From NCBI GenBank assembly GCA_910577165.1, contig CAJTLX010000091.1, positions 1 to 6,267 of the forward strand: a DNA stretch of 6,267 nt, written 5' to 3'. Source of the stretch: an uncultured Lachnospiraceae bacterium. Lineage in GTDB: Bacteria; Bacillota; Clostridia; Lachnospirales; Lachnospiraceae. Positions 1 through 4,120 of this stretch are shown in pieces. The stretch's first letter is position 1. Each line of letters opens with the position of its first letter. Below the pieces are notes generated by a model. That model worked only from the letters and a program-made list of their open reading frames with translations. It searched no databases and was not told the origin of the DNA. The position numbers were made by a program, and so were the translations under genes.

Positions 1-38
1 ACTCGAAAACCTGTCTGCTTATTTTGGACAGCTTTGAC

Positions 39-67
39 AGTATATCATGCTTCCCTTATCCTGTCAA
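39..67 (-). promoter_or_regulatory. Strong sigma-70-type promoter firing leftward out of the window
   Basis: On the minus strand a perfect -35 TTGACA (62-67) is separated by 17 nt from a -10 TATACT (39-44), giving an expected start near position 32. It resembles the promoter of the neighbouring tRNA-Ser gene: both read TTGACAGGA(T/C)AAG at the -35 side and TGATATA at the -10 side. The promoted gene lies beyond the left edge. A stable RNA (tRNA or rRNA) is the most likely product, by inference from promoter strength and from the tRNA next door. Confidence 0.8.
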
Positions 68-70
68 GAA

Positions 71-122
71 CTTTTTTCAAGTTTTTTCGACTTTTTTATT
101 TATCGTAAAATCTTGAAAAAAG
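71..122 (-). terminator. Possible AT-rich inverted repeat after tRNA-Ser
   Basis: An 11-bp perfect inverted repeat (CTTTTTTCAAG at 71-81 and its complement at 112-122) begins 3 nt after the 3' end of the tRNA on the minus strand. The 30-nt spacer and near absence of G-C pairs make it a poor intrinsic terminator. The T-rich stretch immediately after the tRNA may matter more for release or 3' trimming. It overlaps the phased A-tracts of the next promoter, so the two roles cannot be separated from sequence alone. Confidence 0.25.
72..97 (-). promoter_or_regulatory. Phased A-tracts, probable UP element
   Basis: Three A6 tracts on the minus strand (72-77, 82-87, 92-97) repeat with an exact 10-bp period directly upstream of the -35 box at 62-67. 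They fall at about -40 to -67 relative to the predicted start. A-tracts in helical phase bend DNA, and AT-rich UP elements in this position bind the RNA polymerase alpha subunits at rRNA and tRNA promoters. The assignment is inferred from position and pattern. Confidence 0.5.
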
Positions 123-124
123 AA

Positions 125-212
125 CGGAGAAAGAGGGATTTGAACCCTCGCGCCGGTCACCCGACCTACACCCTTAGCAGGGGCGCCTCTTCAGCCTCTT
201 GAGTATTTCTCC
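125..212 (-). tRNA. tRNA-Ser (anticodon GCU)
   Basis: Read on the minus strand this 88-nt stretch folds as a class II (long variable arm) tRNA. The acceptor stem GGAGAAA (206-212) pairs with TTTCTCC (126-132), with discriminator G at 125. The anticodon stem CGCCC/GGGTG encloses the loop CTGCTAA, giving anticodon GCU, which reads serine AGC/AGU codons. The variable arm GGTC-GGGT-GACC and the T arm GAGGG-TTCAAAT-CCCTC complete the fold. The discriminator G and long variable arm are serine identity features. CCA is not encoded (TTC follows), so it must be added by the nucleotidyltransferase. Confidence 0.96.
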
Positions 213-285
213 TCACCTGAAAATTCGCTACCAAGGTATTGACTTTTCACTGCACTGACTACCGTTTTTCATCGATGCATAGACT

Positions 286-314
286 ACTATATCAAAAAAA
301 ACTTGTCCTGTCAA
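286..314 (-). promoter_or_regulatory. Promoter of the tRNA-Ser gene
   Basis: On the minus strand a perfect -35 TTGACA (309-314), a 17-nt spacer and a -10 TATAGT (286-291) predict a start near 279. That leaves a leader of about 66 nt before the mature tRNA 5' end at 212, to be removed by RNase P. Long A runs upstream on the minus strand (318-325, 328-338, 343-349) sit where an UP element would be. The core motif matches the promoter at 39-67. Confidence 0.85.
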
Positions 315-552
315 CAGTTTTTTTTGATTTTTTTTTTTAAAGTTTTTTTACCTTATATTAAGATGCCCATTTTCTTCACCTTCATACAGGATTATTCTTC
401 TATAATACAATTTCTCACTGTATAAAGTTGTCATATTATTCAAAATACAATCTTTTTCCCCGTATTTCATCGGATTATCTAAAATTTCACGAATTGAAAA
501 ATTCCTCAATCTATGTCAAAATAGAAGAAAAAACTTTAAGGAGAAAAAAACT
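315..552. other. AT-rich divergent intergenic region
   Basis: Together with the tRNA leader (213-285), this forms a 340-nt stretch without a protein gene between the leftward tRNA-Ser and the rightward WYL regulator. Long T runs at 318-349 form the upstream flank of the tRNA promoter. A plus-strand TATAAT at 401-406 could be the -10 box for the regulator, but no good -35 lies 16-18 nt ahead. A small GAATT/AATTC hairpin with a GAAA loop at 491-504 is too weak to interpret. I see no RNA gene or riboswitch here. Confidence 0.4.
538..543 (+). promoter_or_regulatory. Ribosome binding site of the WYL regulator
   Basis: AAGGAG lies 9 nt before the ATG at 553, near ideal Firmicute spacing, and fixes that start codon. 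Confidence 0.85.
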
Positions 553-1500
553 ATGAAAATAGAACGCCTTTATGCGATTACCATATATCTTTTAAATCAT
601 GGAAGAAGCTCCGCAAGCAAACTTGCTAAACATTTTGAAGTATCCACACGAACCATACAGCGGGATATCGATTCTCTCTGTATTGCAGGAATCCCAATCA
701 TCGCAGTAAATGGAAGTGCGGGCGGCTACGAAGTATCGGAGCAATTTAAAATTGATGCGGCATTTGCTACCTCCGATGAATATTCATTGATTTTAACTGC
801 GCTGCGGGGATATATCTCTGCCACCGATAGTTTAAAAGCAAAACATATGTTCGAAAAATTATCTCTTATAGCACCCGCCCCCTCCAGTTTAAACAACAAC
901 TGTATTATCTTAGATTTTTCTGTTCTGCGCGAAGGAGAACAGACCATCTTGCAGAAACTACAAACTGCCATCACAAAAAAATGCACTGTTCATTTCACCT
1001 ATACCAATAATAATAATGAAACCCGCACACACCTTGTCGAACCGATTGCCGTTATCTATCAATGGTATGCATGGTATCTTCTTGCTTATTCCAAAAGAAA
1101 ACAGGACTATCGCACATACAAACTTGTGCGGATGGAAAATCTTATCCTCACTGAAGAATCTTTTACAAGAGAACACAAAACAGCGGATACAATTTTACAG
1201 GAGAGGGAAGAAAAAGATCAAAGAGAGTATACGGATATAATTTTGCGCTGTAAACAAAAGGCAAAGCCGCGGGCGGTAGAATACCTAAAAGCCAGCGTTA
1301 TACAAGAACTTCCAAATGGAGATCTTTTAATGAAAGCAACAGTAGTGGATAATGAACAGTTTTGGTTTGGCGCGCTTTTGTCCATGGGCGATAATATTGA
1401 AGTGATCGAACCAGAAAAAATTCGCAGGCGCGTACTTTCTGCCGCTGAAAAAATAATTTCCTTATACAACTACGACAAATCGCTGTCGTATATCCCATGA
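553..1500 (+). CDS. WYL-domain transcriptional regulator, YafY-like
   Basis: A 315-residue cytoplasmic DNA-binding regulator. The N-terminus carries a DeoR/HTH_11-type winged helix-turn-helix (about 5-62), with recognition helix STRTIQRDIDSL (31-42) and wing GSAGGYE (55-60). The middle has the WYL domain (about 130-205): WYAWYLLAY at 171-179 contains the W-Y-L-type core, and DYRTYKLVRM (185-194) is the typical following arginine-rich strand. The C-terminus has a WCX-type extension (FWFGALLSMG, then EKIRRRVLSAAEKI). WYL domains bind nucleic acid or small ligands and often control stress or defence genes; the ligand here is unknown. Length is normal for the family. The GNAT-like gene starts 37 nt downstream and is the obvious target or partner. 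An inverted repeat within the last codons (1471-1490) may be the operator. Confidence 0.9.
   Translation: MKIERLYAITIYLLNHGRSSASKLAKHFEVSTRTIQRDIDSLCIAGIPIIAVNGSAGGYEVSEQFKIDAAFATSDEYSLILTALRGYISATDSLKAKHMFEKLSLIAPAPSSLNNNCIILDFSVLREGEQTILQKLQTAITKKCTVHFTYTNNNNETRTHLVEPIAVIYQWYAWYLLAYSKRKQDYRTYKLVRMENLILTEESFTREHKTADTILQEREEKDQREYTDIILRCKQKAKPRAVEYLKASVIQELPNGDLLMKATVVDNEQFWFGALLSMGDNIEVIEPEKIRRRVLSAAEKIISLYNYDKSLSYIP
1471..1490. promoter_or_regulatory. Inverted repeat, candidate operator of the WYL regulator
   Basis: TACGACA (1471-1477) and its exact complement TGTCGTA (1484-1490) are separated by 6 bp. The element lies inside the codons for residues 307-313 of the regulator and 48 bp before the downstream ATG. 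A weak promoter can be drawn through it: -35 CTGTCG (1483-1488), 17-nt spacer, -10 TAGAAT (1506-1511). A dimeric regulator bound here would cover that -35. The operator role is inferred. Confidence 0.45.
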
Positions 1501-1525
1501 TAGAATAGAATTATCAAAATTAAAC

Positions 1526-1530
1526 GGAGG
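1526..1530 (+). promoter_or_regulatory. Ribosome binding site of the GNAT-like gene
   Basis: GGAGG lies 7 nt before the ATG at 1538. Its own strong site shows that translation of this gene does not depend on the regulator upstream. Confidence 0.8.
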
Positions 1531-1537
1531 TCTTATA

Positions 1538-2101
1538 ATGAATCCATATGAAAAATGTCCTGTATATCAAAATGAAAATTATCTTCTGCGGCTGGTAGAG
1601 TTTGCTGACGCACCGGATCTGCTAAAAGTATACTCGGATGAAAAGGCAGTTCCATTTTTTAATAGCGACAACTGCAACGGCGATGATTTTCATTACACTT
1701 CCCTGGAGCGGATGCAGCACGCAATTGAATTTTGGCTGTGGGCCTACGGGGATAAAGGTTTTGTACGCTTCTCCATAATTGATAAAAAAGAAGATCATGC
1801 CATCGGCACAATTGAATTATTTAATCGCAAAGCCAAAGATTATTTTAATAATTGTGGTCTACTGCGTCTGGATATTCGAAGCGATTATGAGTGCGCAGAG
1901 CATATTTTTGAAATTCTATCCCTGATTCTGTACCCTGCCTTTAAGCTATTTGACTGTGAAATGATCGCCATAAAGATTCCTCCCTTTGCTGATGAGCGAA
2001 TAACAGCGGCAAAACAGATCGGATTTTCTAAATCGGAAGAAAAATTACTCGGAGGAGATGATGGAAAAATTTACACAGACTATTACACTCTTTTTAAATA
2101 A
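1538..2101 (+). CDS. GNAT-family (RimJ/RimL-like) acetyltransferase-like protein
   Basis: A 187-residue soluble protein whose order of elements resembles RimJ/RimL-type N-acetyltransferases. It has an N-terminal strand-helix (YLLRLVEFADAPDLLKVYSDEKAV, about 15-38), a helix near 55-70, the strands RFSIIDKKEDHAIGTIELF (about 77-95) and LLRLDIRSDYE (about 108-118), a helix (119-136), and the closing ITAAKQIGFSKSEEKL (about 155-170), where GNAT enzymes typically have an 'A...GF' motif. The acetyl-CoA loop (motif A, R/Q-x-x-G-x-G/A) is not recognisable after the LLRLDIRSDYE strand, so catalysis is doubtful. It may acetylate a small molecule or protein N-terminus, or be a degenerate member that binds a ligand. 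It sits 37 nt after the WYL regulator, probably in one unit or under its control, and is followed by a strong terminator. Confidence 0.7.
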   Translation: MNPYEKCPVYQNENYLLRLVEFADAPDLLKVYSDEKAVPFFNSDNCNGDDFHYTSLERMQHAIEFWLWAYGDKGFVRFSIIDKKEDHAIGTIELFNRKAKDYFNNCGLLRLDIRSDYECAEHIFEILSLILYPAFKLFDCEMIAIKIPPFADERITAAKQIGFSKSEEKLLGGDDGKIYTDYYTLFK

Positions 2102-2126
2102 ATTTAATTAACCCTTTAATTACACA

Positions 2127-2175
2127 ATGATCTCTCGGAATCCAAACTGCTCAAAATTTCGAGAGATCATCTTTT
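2127..2175 (+). terminator. Intrinsic terminator after the GNAT-like gene
   Basis: ATGATCTCTCG (2127-2137) pairs exactly with 2160-2170. The stem continues inward by four more pairs (one G-U), leaving a loop of about 14 nt, and is followed by CTTTTC. It begins 26 nt after the stop codon. The T run is short but the stem is long and stable. In the opposite direction A/T-rich DNA also flanks it, so it may work for both strands. Confidence 0.75.
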
Positions 2176-2192
2176 CTATTAAGGGAAGTGTC

Positions 2193-2273
2193 CTAAAATA
2201 AATTCATCTTCTCTGTCATTACTTTCTCTGCGATCTTCTTTCCTTCAAAGGCAAGCCCATATGTTCTAATCAT
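2193..2273 (-). CDS. Small ORF or C-terminal gene remnant, 26 codons
   Basis: On the minus strand an ATG at 2273 opens a 26-residue frame (MIRTYGLAFEGKKIAEKVM..., ending KMNLF) that stops at 2193. A GAGGGGG stretch about 7 nt before the ATG could serve as ribosome binding site. The frame stays open for about 9 more codons upstream before a TGA, so it could also be the tail of a decayed gene. The amphipathic, lysine-rich composition looks coding. I do not recognise the family. It lies between two plus-strand genes, with no clear promoter of its own. Confidence 0.3.
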   Translation of the reverse strand: MIRTYGLAFEGKKIAEKVMTEKMNLF

Positions 2274-2327
2274 TTCTTTCCCCCTCTCGGCAATCAGGTT
2301 TCAACACAAAAAACAATTTACAATTGA

Positions 2328-2357
2328 GTGACAGATATCCGTAATCTATGATATAAT
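2328..2357 (+). promoter_or_regulatory. Promoter of the XRE-receiver regulator
   Basis: A -35 GTGACA (2328-2333), an 18-nt spacer and a perfect -10 TATAAT (2352-2357) predict a start near 2364. That gives an untranslated leader of about 145 nt before the ATG at 2510. Confidence 0.7.
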
Positions 2358-2375
2358 CTCGATATAGATTATATC
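2350..2375. promoter_or_regulatory. Palindrome over the -10 box, candidate operator
   Basis: GATATAATCT (2350-2359) and its exact complement AGATTATATC (2366-2375) are 6 bp apart and include the -10 box and predicted start site. Binding there would block transcription, so autoregulation by the XRE domain of the downstream protein is the simplest idea. AATCTAT (2343-2349) and ATAGATT (2364-2370) form a second, overlapping inverted pair. The function is inferred. Confidence 0.5.
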
Positions 2376-2401
2376 TGCTAACATATAAAAATAAAAAACT
2401 T

Positions 2402-2408
2402 AAAGGAG
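2402..2408 (+). promoter_or_regulatory. Strong ribosome binding site far upstream of the regulator ATG
   Basis: AAAGGAG sits 6 nt before the GTG at 2415 and about 100 nt before the likely start of the regulator at 2510. It is the best ribosome binding site in the leader, which argues that ribosomes load here and translate a leader ORF first. Confidence 0.6.
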
Positions 2409-2412
2409 AATA

Positions 2413-2436
2413 GTGTGAAAAACAATTTTTTCACAC
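2413..2436 (+). promoter_or_regulatory. Leader hairpin overlapping the leader GTG
   Basis: GTGTGAAAAA (2413-2422) pairs perfectly with TTTTTCACAC (2427-2436) around a CAAT loop. The stem buries the GTG start of the leader ORF, directly after AAAGGAG. No U run follows, so it is not a terminator. Confidence 0.5.
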
Positions 2437-2528
2437 GGCGATCTGTGTCTGTGCGCTGCTTGCCACAAGGTCGCTTATGCAGGGCAGCAGCGCAGAAATG
2501 GAGATTAATATGTATATTGGAGAAATGA
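2415..2528 (+). CDS. Possible 37-residue leader peptide ORF
   Basis: A GTG codon 6 nt after AAAGGAG opens a 37-codon frame (VKNNFFTRRSVSVRCLPQGR... ending ICILEK) that stops at 2526-2528. This is 16 nt past the regulator's ATG and in a different frame. It resembles no family I know and is rich in Arg and Cys. Its value may lie in being translated: ribosomes passing through would melt the second hairpin (2452-2494) and expose the GGAG at 2500. It could instead be chance, or the start of an ancestral longer frame lost by frameshift. Confidence 0.35.
   Translation: MKNNFFTRRSVSVRCLPQGRLCRAAAQKWRLICILEK
2452..2494 (+). promoter_or_regulatory. GC-rich leader hairpin before the regulator ribosome binding site
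   Basis: TGCGCTGCT (2452-2460) pairs exactly with AGCAGCGCA (2486-2494). After a bulged T, GCC (2462-2464) pairs with GGC (2483-2485). The stem ends 5 nt before the GGAG at 2500-2503, and the loop holds the alternative ATG at 2477. Its stability in otherwise AT-rich DNA suggests a role in translation control. Confidence 0.45.
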
Positions 2529-3205
2529 TTAGGCAATACCGCGAGCGCAAGGGAATAACCCAGAAAACTCTGGCTGAAGAACTCAGTGTCACTCCGCAGG
2601 CAGTTTCCCGATGGGAAAATGGAATCTCCCTGCCAGATATTGAAGTACTGCCAAAACTTGCACATCTACTGCATATTTCCATTGACGGACTGCTCGGATA
2701 TCAAAATGGAAACGAAACAAAAATATCAGAGGAAGAAATGGAAAGTCTTGTGGGGGGAACTCCTGATGAACCCGTATTAAGTCAGAATCAGATTGATGTG
2801 ATTACCGGCTATCTTCCAGGCGCAGAAAAGGTATCCGGCAAAAAAATTCTCGCGATCGATGACTCTGCTTTTATGAGAATGATGCTTGAAAATATTCTGA
2901 CCCCTAATGGACATACGATAAGTCAGGCGGAGGACGGTAAAGAAGCTCTGGAAATTTTAACGAACAAGGATATCGCCCTATGCCTGTTAGATATCGCTAT
3001 GCCAAATATGAATGGATTGAATACATTAAAAGAAATTAAAAAAACATATCCGGACTTGAAGGTAACTATGCTTTCTGCCAGATGTCAGGAACGCTATGTT
3101 AGAACTGCACTTAATCTTGGCGCGGATGGCTTTATAGCAAAACCATTTCAGCCACAAGGACTTATCGATCGGATAAATCACTGTCTTCAAACAGAGAAGC
3201 TATAA
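2510..3205 (+). CDS. XRE helix-turn-helix / response-regulator receiver fusion protein
   Basis: A 231-residue cytoplasmic regulator. Residues 3-60 form an XRE/Cro-type helix-turn-helix (IRQYRERKGITQKTLAEELS, then TPQAVSRWENG, then PDIEVLPKLAHLL). An acidic linker follows (about 65-108), then a receiver domain (about 111-228). The receiver has all key residues: acidic pair D117/D118, phospho-acceptor D161 in LLDIAMP, S189 and K211 in AKPF. It should accept phosphate from a histidine kinase, but none lies in the window. The start was chosen at ATG 2510 (MYIGEMIRQYR), the usual N-terminus of this class and 6 nt after GGAG (2500-2503). In-frame ATGs at 2477 and 2498 would add 11 or 4 residues; neither has a better site. 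Domain order is reversed compared with ordinary response regulators. A palindrome over the promoter hints at autoregulation. Confidence 0.9.
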   Translation: MYIGEMIRQYRERKGITQKTLAEELSVTPQAVSRWENGISLPDIEVLPKLAHLLHISIDGLLGYQNGNETKISEEEMESLVGGTPDEPVLSQNQIDVITGYLPGAEKVSGKKILAIDDSAFMRMMLENILTPNGHTISQAEDGKEALEILTNKDIALCLLDIAMPNMNGLNTLKEIKKTYPDLKVTMLSARCQERYVRTALNLGADGFIAKPFQPQGLIDRINHCLQTEKL

Positions 3206-3365
3206 AAGAAAATGAATTTATTTTAAGGGGGCTTTGGTTCCTTTCCCCAATCTCTTCTAAATGATATAGTTTCCCTTTTTCCCATAGATCTAAAAGGACT
3301 TTTATTCCTCTGGTTAAGTAAAAACAACGCCATAAATTTATTTTTCCCAATAAACAGTGCTAAAT
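3206..3365. other. Intergenic stretch with no clear gene
   Basis: No convincing terminator follows the XRE-receiver gene: the AAGGGGGC...TTTCCCC stretch at 3225-3247 pairs poorly. A minus-strand open frame from 3350 leftward (start MGKINLWRCFYLTRG) runs on into the antisense of the upstream gene. It has no ribosome binding site and may be part of the decayed minus-strand material that continues to its right. I cannot assign it. Confidence 0.3.
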
Positions 3366-3590
3366 TCATTCCACATAAGAATGGGGTAATGCAGATAAAT
3401 ATAATTTTCCCTCCTCTACCCGGAACACCTGATCAAAAATTGCCAGGTGTTCCGCTGAGCGATCATGCATAATAGAAATTAAAGTAAATTCTGGTATCCG
3501 CATAATCTGCTCTTCAATTTCCTTTGTTACACGTTCATCTAAAGCACTGGTTCCCTCATCTAAAATCAATATCTCCTTTTGTAAAAGGTA
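3366..3590 (-). pseudogene. ABC-transporter ATPase remnant (C-terminal third only)
   Basis: The minus strand encodes the end of an ABC ATP-binding domain. It has Walker B plus D-loop (EILILDEGTSALDE, from about 3575), the H-loop region (LISIMHDRS) and the closing strand FDQVFRVEEGKLYL, stopping at 3366. The homology begins abruptly after about two leucine codons; a TAG at 3591-3593 ends the frame upstream. Walker A, Q-loop and the LSGGQ signature are absent, and there is no start codon or ribosome binding site. It therefore cannot make a working ATPase. The intact relative was probably a multidrug or bacteriocin-type exporter (inferred). The upstream edge is fused to unrelated coding debris, indicating a deletion or recombination junction near 3575-3590. 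Confidence 0.85.
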
Positions 3591-3830
3591 CTACAGAACT
3601 ACGCCCTTCCAGGTAGGTAACAGACCATTTTGCATTCTCTACTGCTTGTTCCGATTCACAAAGTCATTTTATTAACTCCAAAAATCCAGTAATCTTTTCT
3701 TTAATCTATTCTCCCATCGTCCAATACTATCTCCGGCGTATAATTATAATGCCACCCTCTCATAAAGAATGACATCACACGCAGGACATAGCATCCTTGT
3801 TGCCTCCGACAAAGCTGTTACAAAGCGGAG
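3559..3830 (-). pseudogene. Unidentified decayed coding region
   Basis: Several minus-strand stretches look coding but sit in different frames. The clearest is 3559-3663 (35 codons, containing AVENAKWSVTYLEGRSS and VVPFTKG). A single TGA (3664-3666) separates it from IKEKITGFLELIK (3667-3705). Just upstream in another frame is FMRGWHYNYTPEIVLDDGRI, ending near 3700. A third frame, 3747-3866, reads FVTALSEATRMLCPACDVIL and ends at a TAA (3744-3746). Which frames belong together cannot be decided by eye, and I do not recognise the parent protein. The pattern fits one or two genes broken by stops and frameshifts, joined to the ABC remnant. Confidence 0.4.
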
Positions 3831-3865
3831 AACATGACAATAAACGACTACGAACCCGCTATCGG

Positions 3866-3890
3866 ATTATCGGTAGCGGCTACCGATAAT
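3866..3890. repeat. Perfect 25-nt interrupted palindrome
   Basis: ATTATCGGTAGC (3866-3877) is followed by a single G (3878) and its exact complement (3879-3890). A partial copy, CTATCGG (3859-3865), lies just before it. It sits at the boundary between the decayed minus-strand locus and the GC-rich sigma-factor module. It could be an operator, a recombination site or a protein-binding site for a mobile element. With a 1-nt spacer it would act as a DNA dimer-binding site rather than as an RNA hairpin. Confidence 0.6.
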
Positions 3891-3906
3891 ATCAAAAACA
3901 TAATTA

Positions 3907-3940
3907 CAAGGACGGCGGGGAATGTTCCTCGCCGTCTTTG
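3907..3940. terminator. Strong hairpin, probable terminator or boundary element
   Basis: The arms 3907-3922 and 3925-3940 are complementary across about 16 pairs with two G-U wobbles, centred on GACGGCGGGGAA / TTCCTCGCCGTC. The plus strand continues CTTTG and the minus strand CTTGTAATT, so U runs are short on both sides. It lies 31 nt upstream of the sigma-factor promoter -35 and would insulate it from readthrough. Confidence 0.55.
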
Positions 3941-3970
3941 TACTGGCCAATACTTAATGGCAGTATGAAC

Positions 3971-3999
3971 TTGTCCTTATTGCCTGTGACTGGTACAAT
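3971..3999 (+). promoter_or_regulatory. Promoter of the sigma/anti-sigma operon
   Basis: A -35 TTGTCC (3971-3976), 17-nt spacer and -10 TACAAT (3994-3999) with an extended TGG just before it predict a start near 4006. The extended -10 fits the vegetative sigma factor, so the operon need not depend on its own ECF sigma. Confidence 0.65.
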
Positions 4000-4040
4000 A
4001 GAGGTCAAATTGAATATCTTTTGGAGAACTGAAATCTTTT

Positions 4041-4070
4041 GAAAAACCTTGTAAGGTTTTAGAGTTTTTC
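4041..4070 (+). promoter_or_regulatory. Alternative hairpins in the sigma-factor leader
   Basis: AAAACCTT (4043-4050) pairs with AAGGTTTT (4053-4060). A competing pairing of GAAAAAC (4041-4047) with GTTTTTC (4064-4070) is exclusive with it. The first hairpin is followed by AGAGTTTTT, giving an attenuator-like look. A further small hairpin, TGAAGG/CCTTCA (4084-4097), lies next to the ribosome binding site. All are AT-rich or short, so the role is uncertain. Confidence 0.3.
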
Positions 4071-4107
4071 CCGTCTTATAGGGTGAAGGGACCTTCAAGT
4101 TGCAGAG

Positions 4108-4113
4108 AGGAGG
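4108..4113 (+). promoter_or_regulatory. Ribosome binding site choosing a TTG start
   Basis: A perfect AGGAGG lies 7 nt before TTG at 4121. The in-frame ATG at 4100 lies upstream of this site and has only GAAGGG ahead of it, so the TTG is favoured. Confidence 0.8.
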
Positions 4114-4120
4114 CATTGCG

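Noticed and set aside
71..97. T-rich direct repeats with 10-bp period as a possible CRISPR or tandem repeat
   Set aside because: The units are only 10 bp with no spacers. Position next to a -35 box fits a promoter UP element better.
213..285. Possible T-box or riboswitch upstream of tRNA-Ser
   Set aside because: The stretch is only the short tRNA leader, lacks a T-box core motif or a terminator/antiterminator, and precedes a tRNA rather than an aminoacyl or transport gene.
2378..2682. Two overlapping minus-strand frames opposite the XRE domain
   Set aside because: They are antisense to the highly conserved helix-turn-helix coding region and show no motif or start signal.
3904..4116. Minus-strand 70-codon frame over the sigma-factor promoter and leader
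   Set aside because: It covers the hairpin, promoter and ribosome binding site of the plus-strand operon, has no ribosome binding site and matches no recognisable protein.
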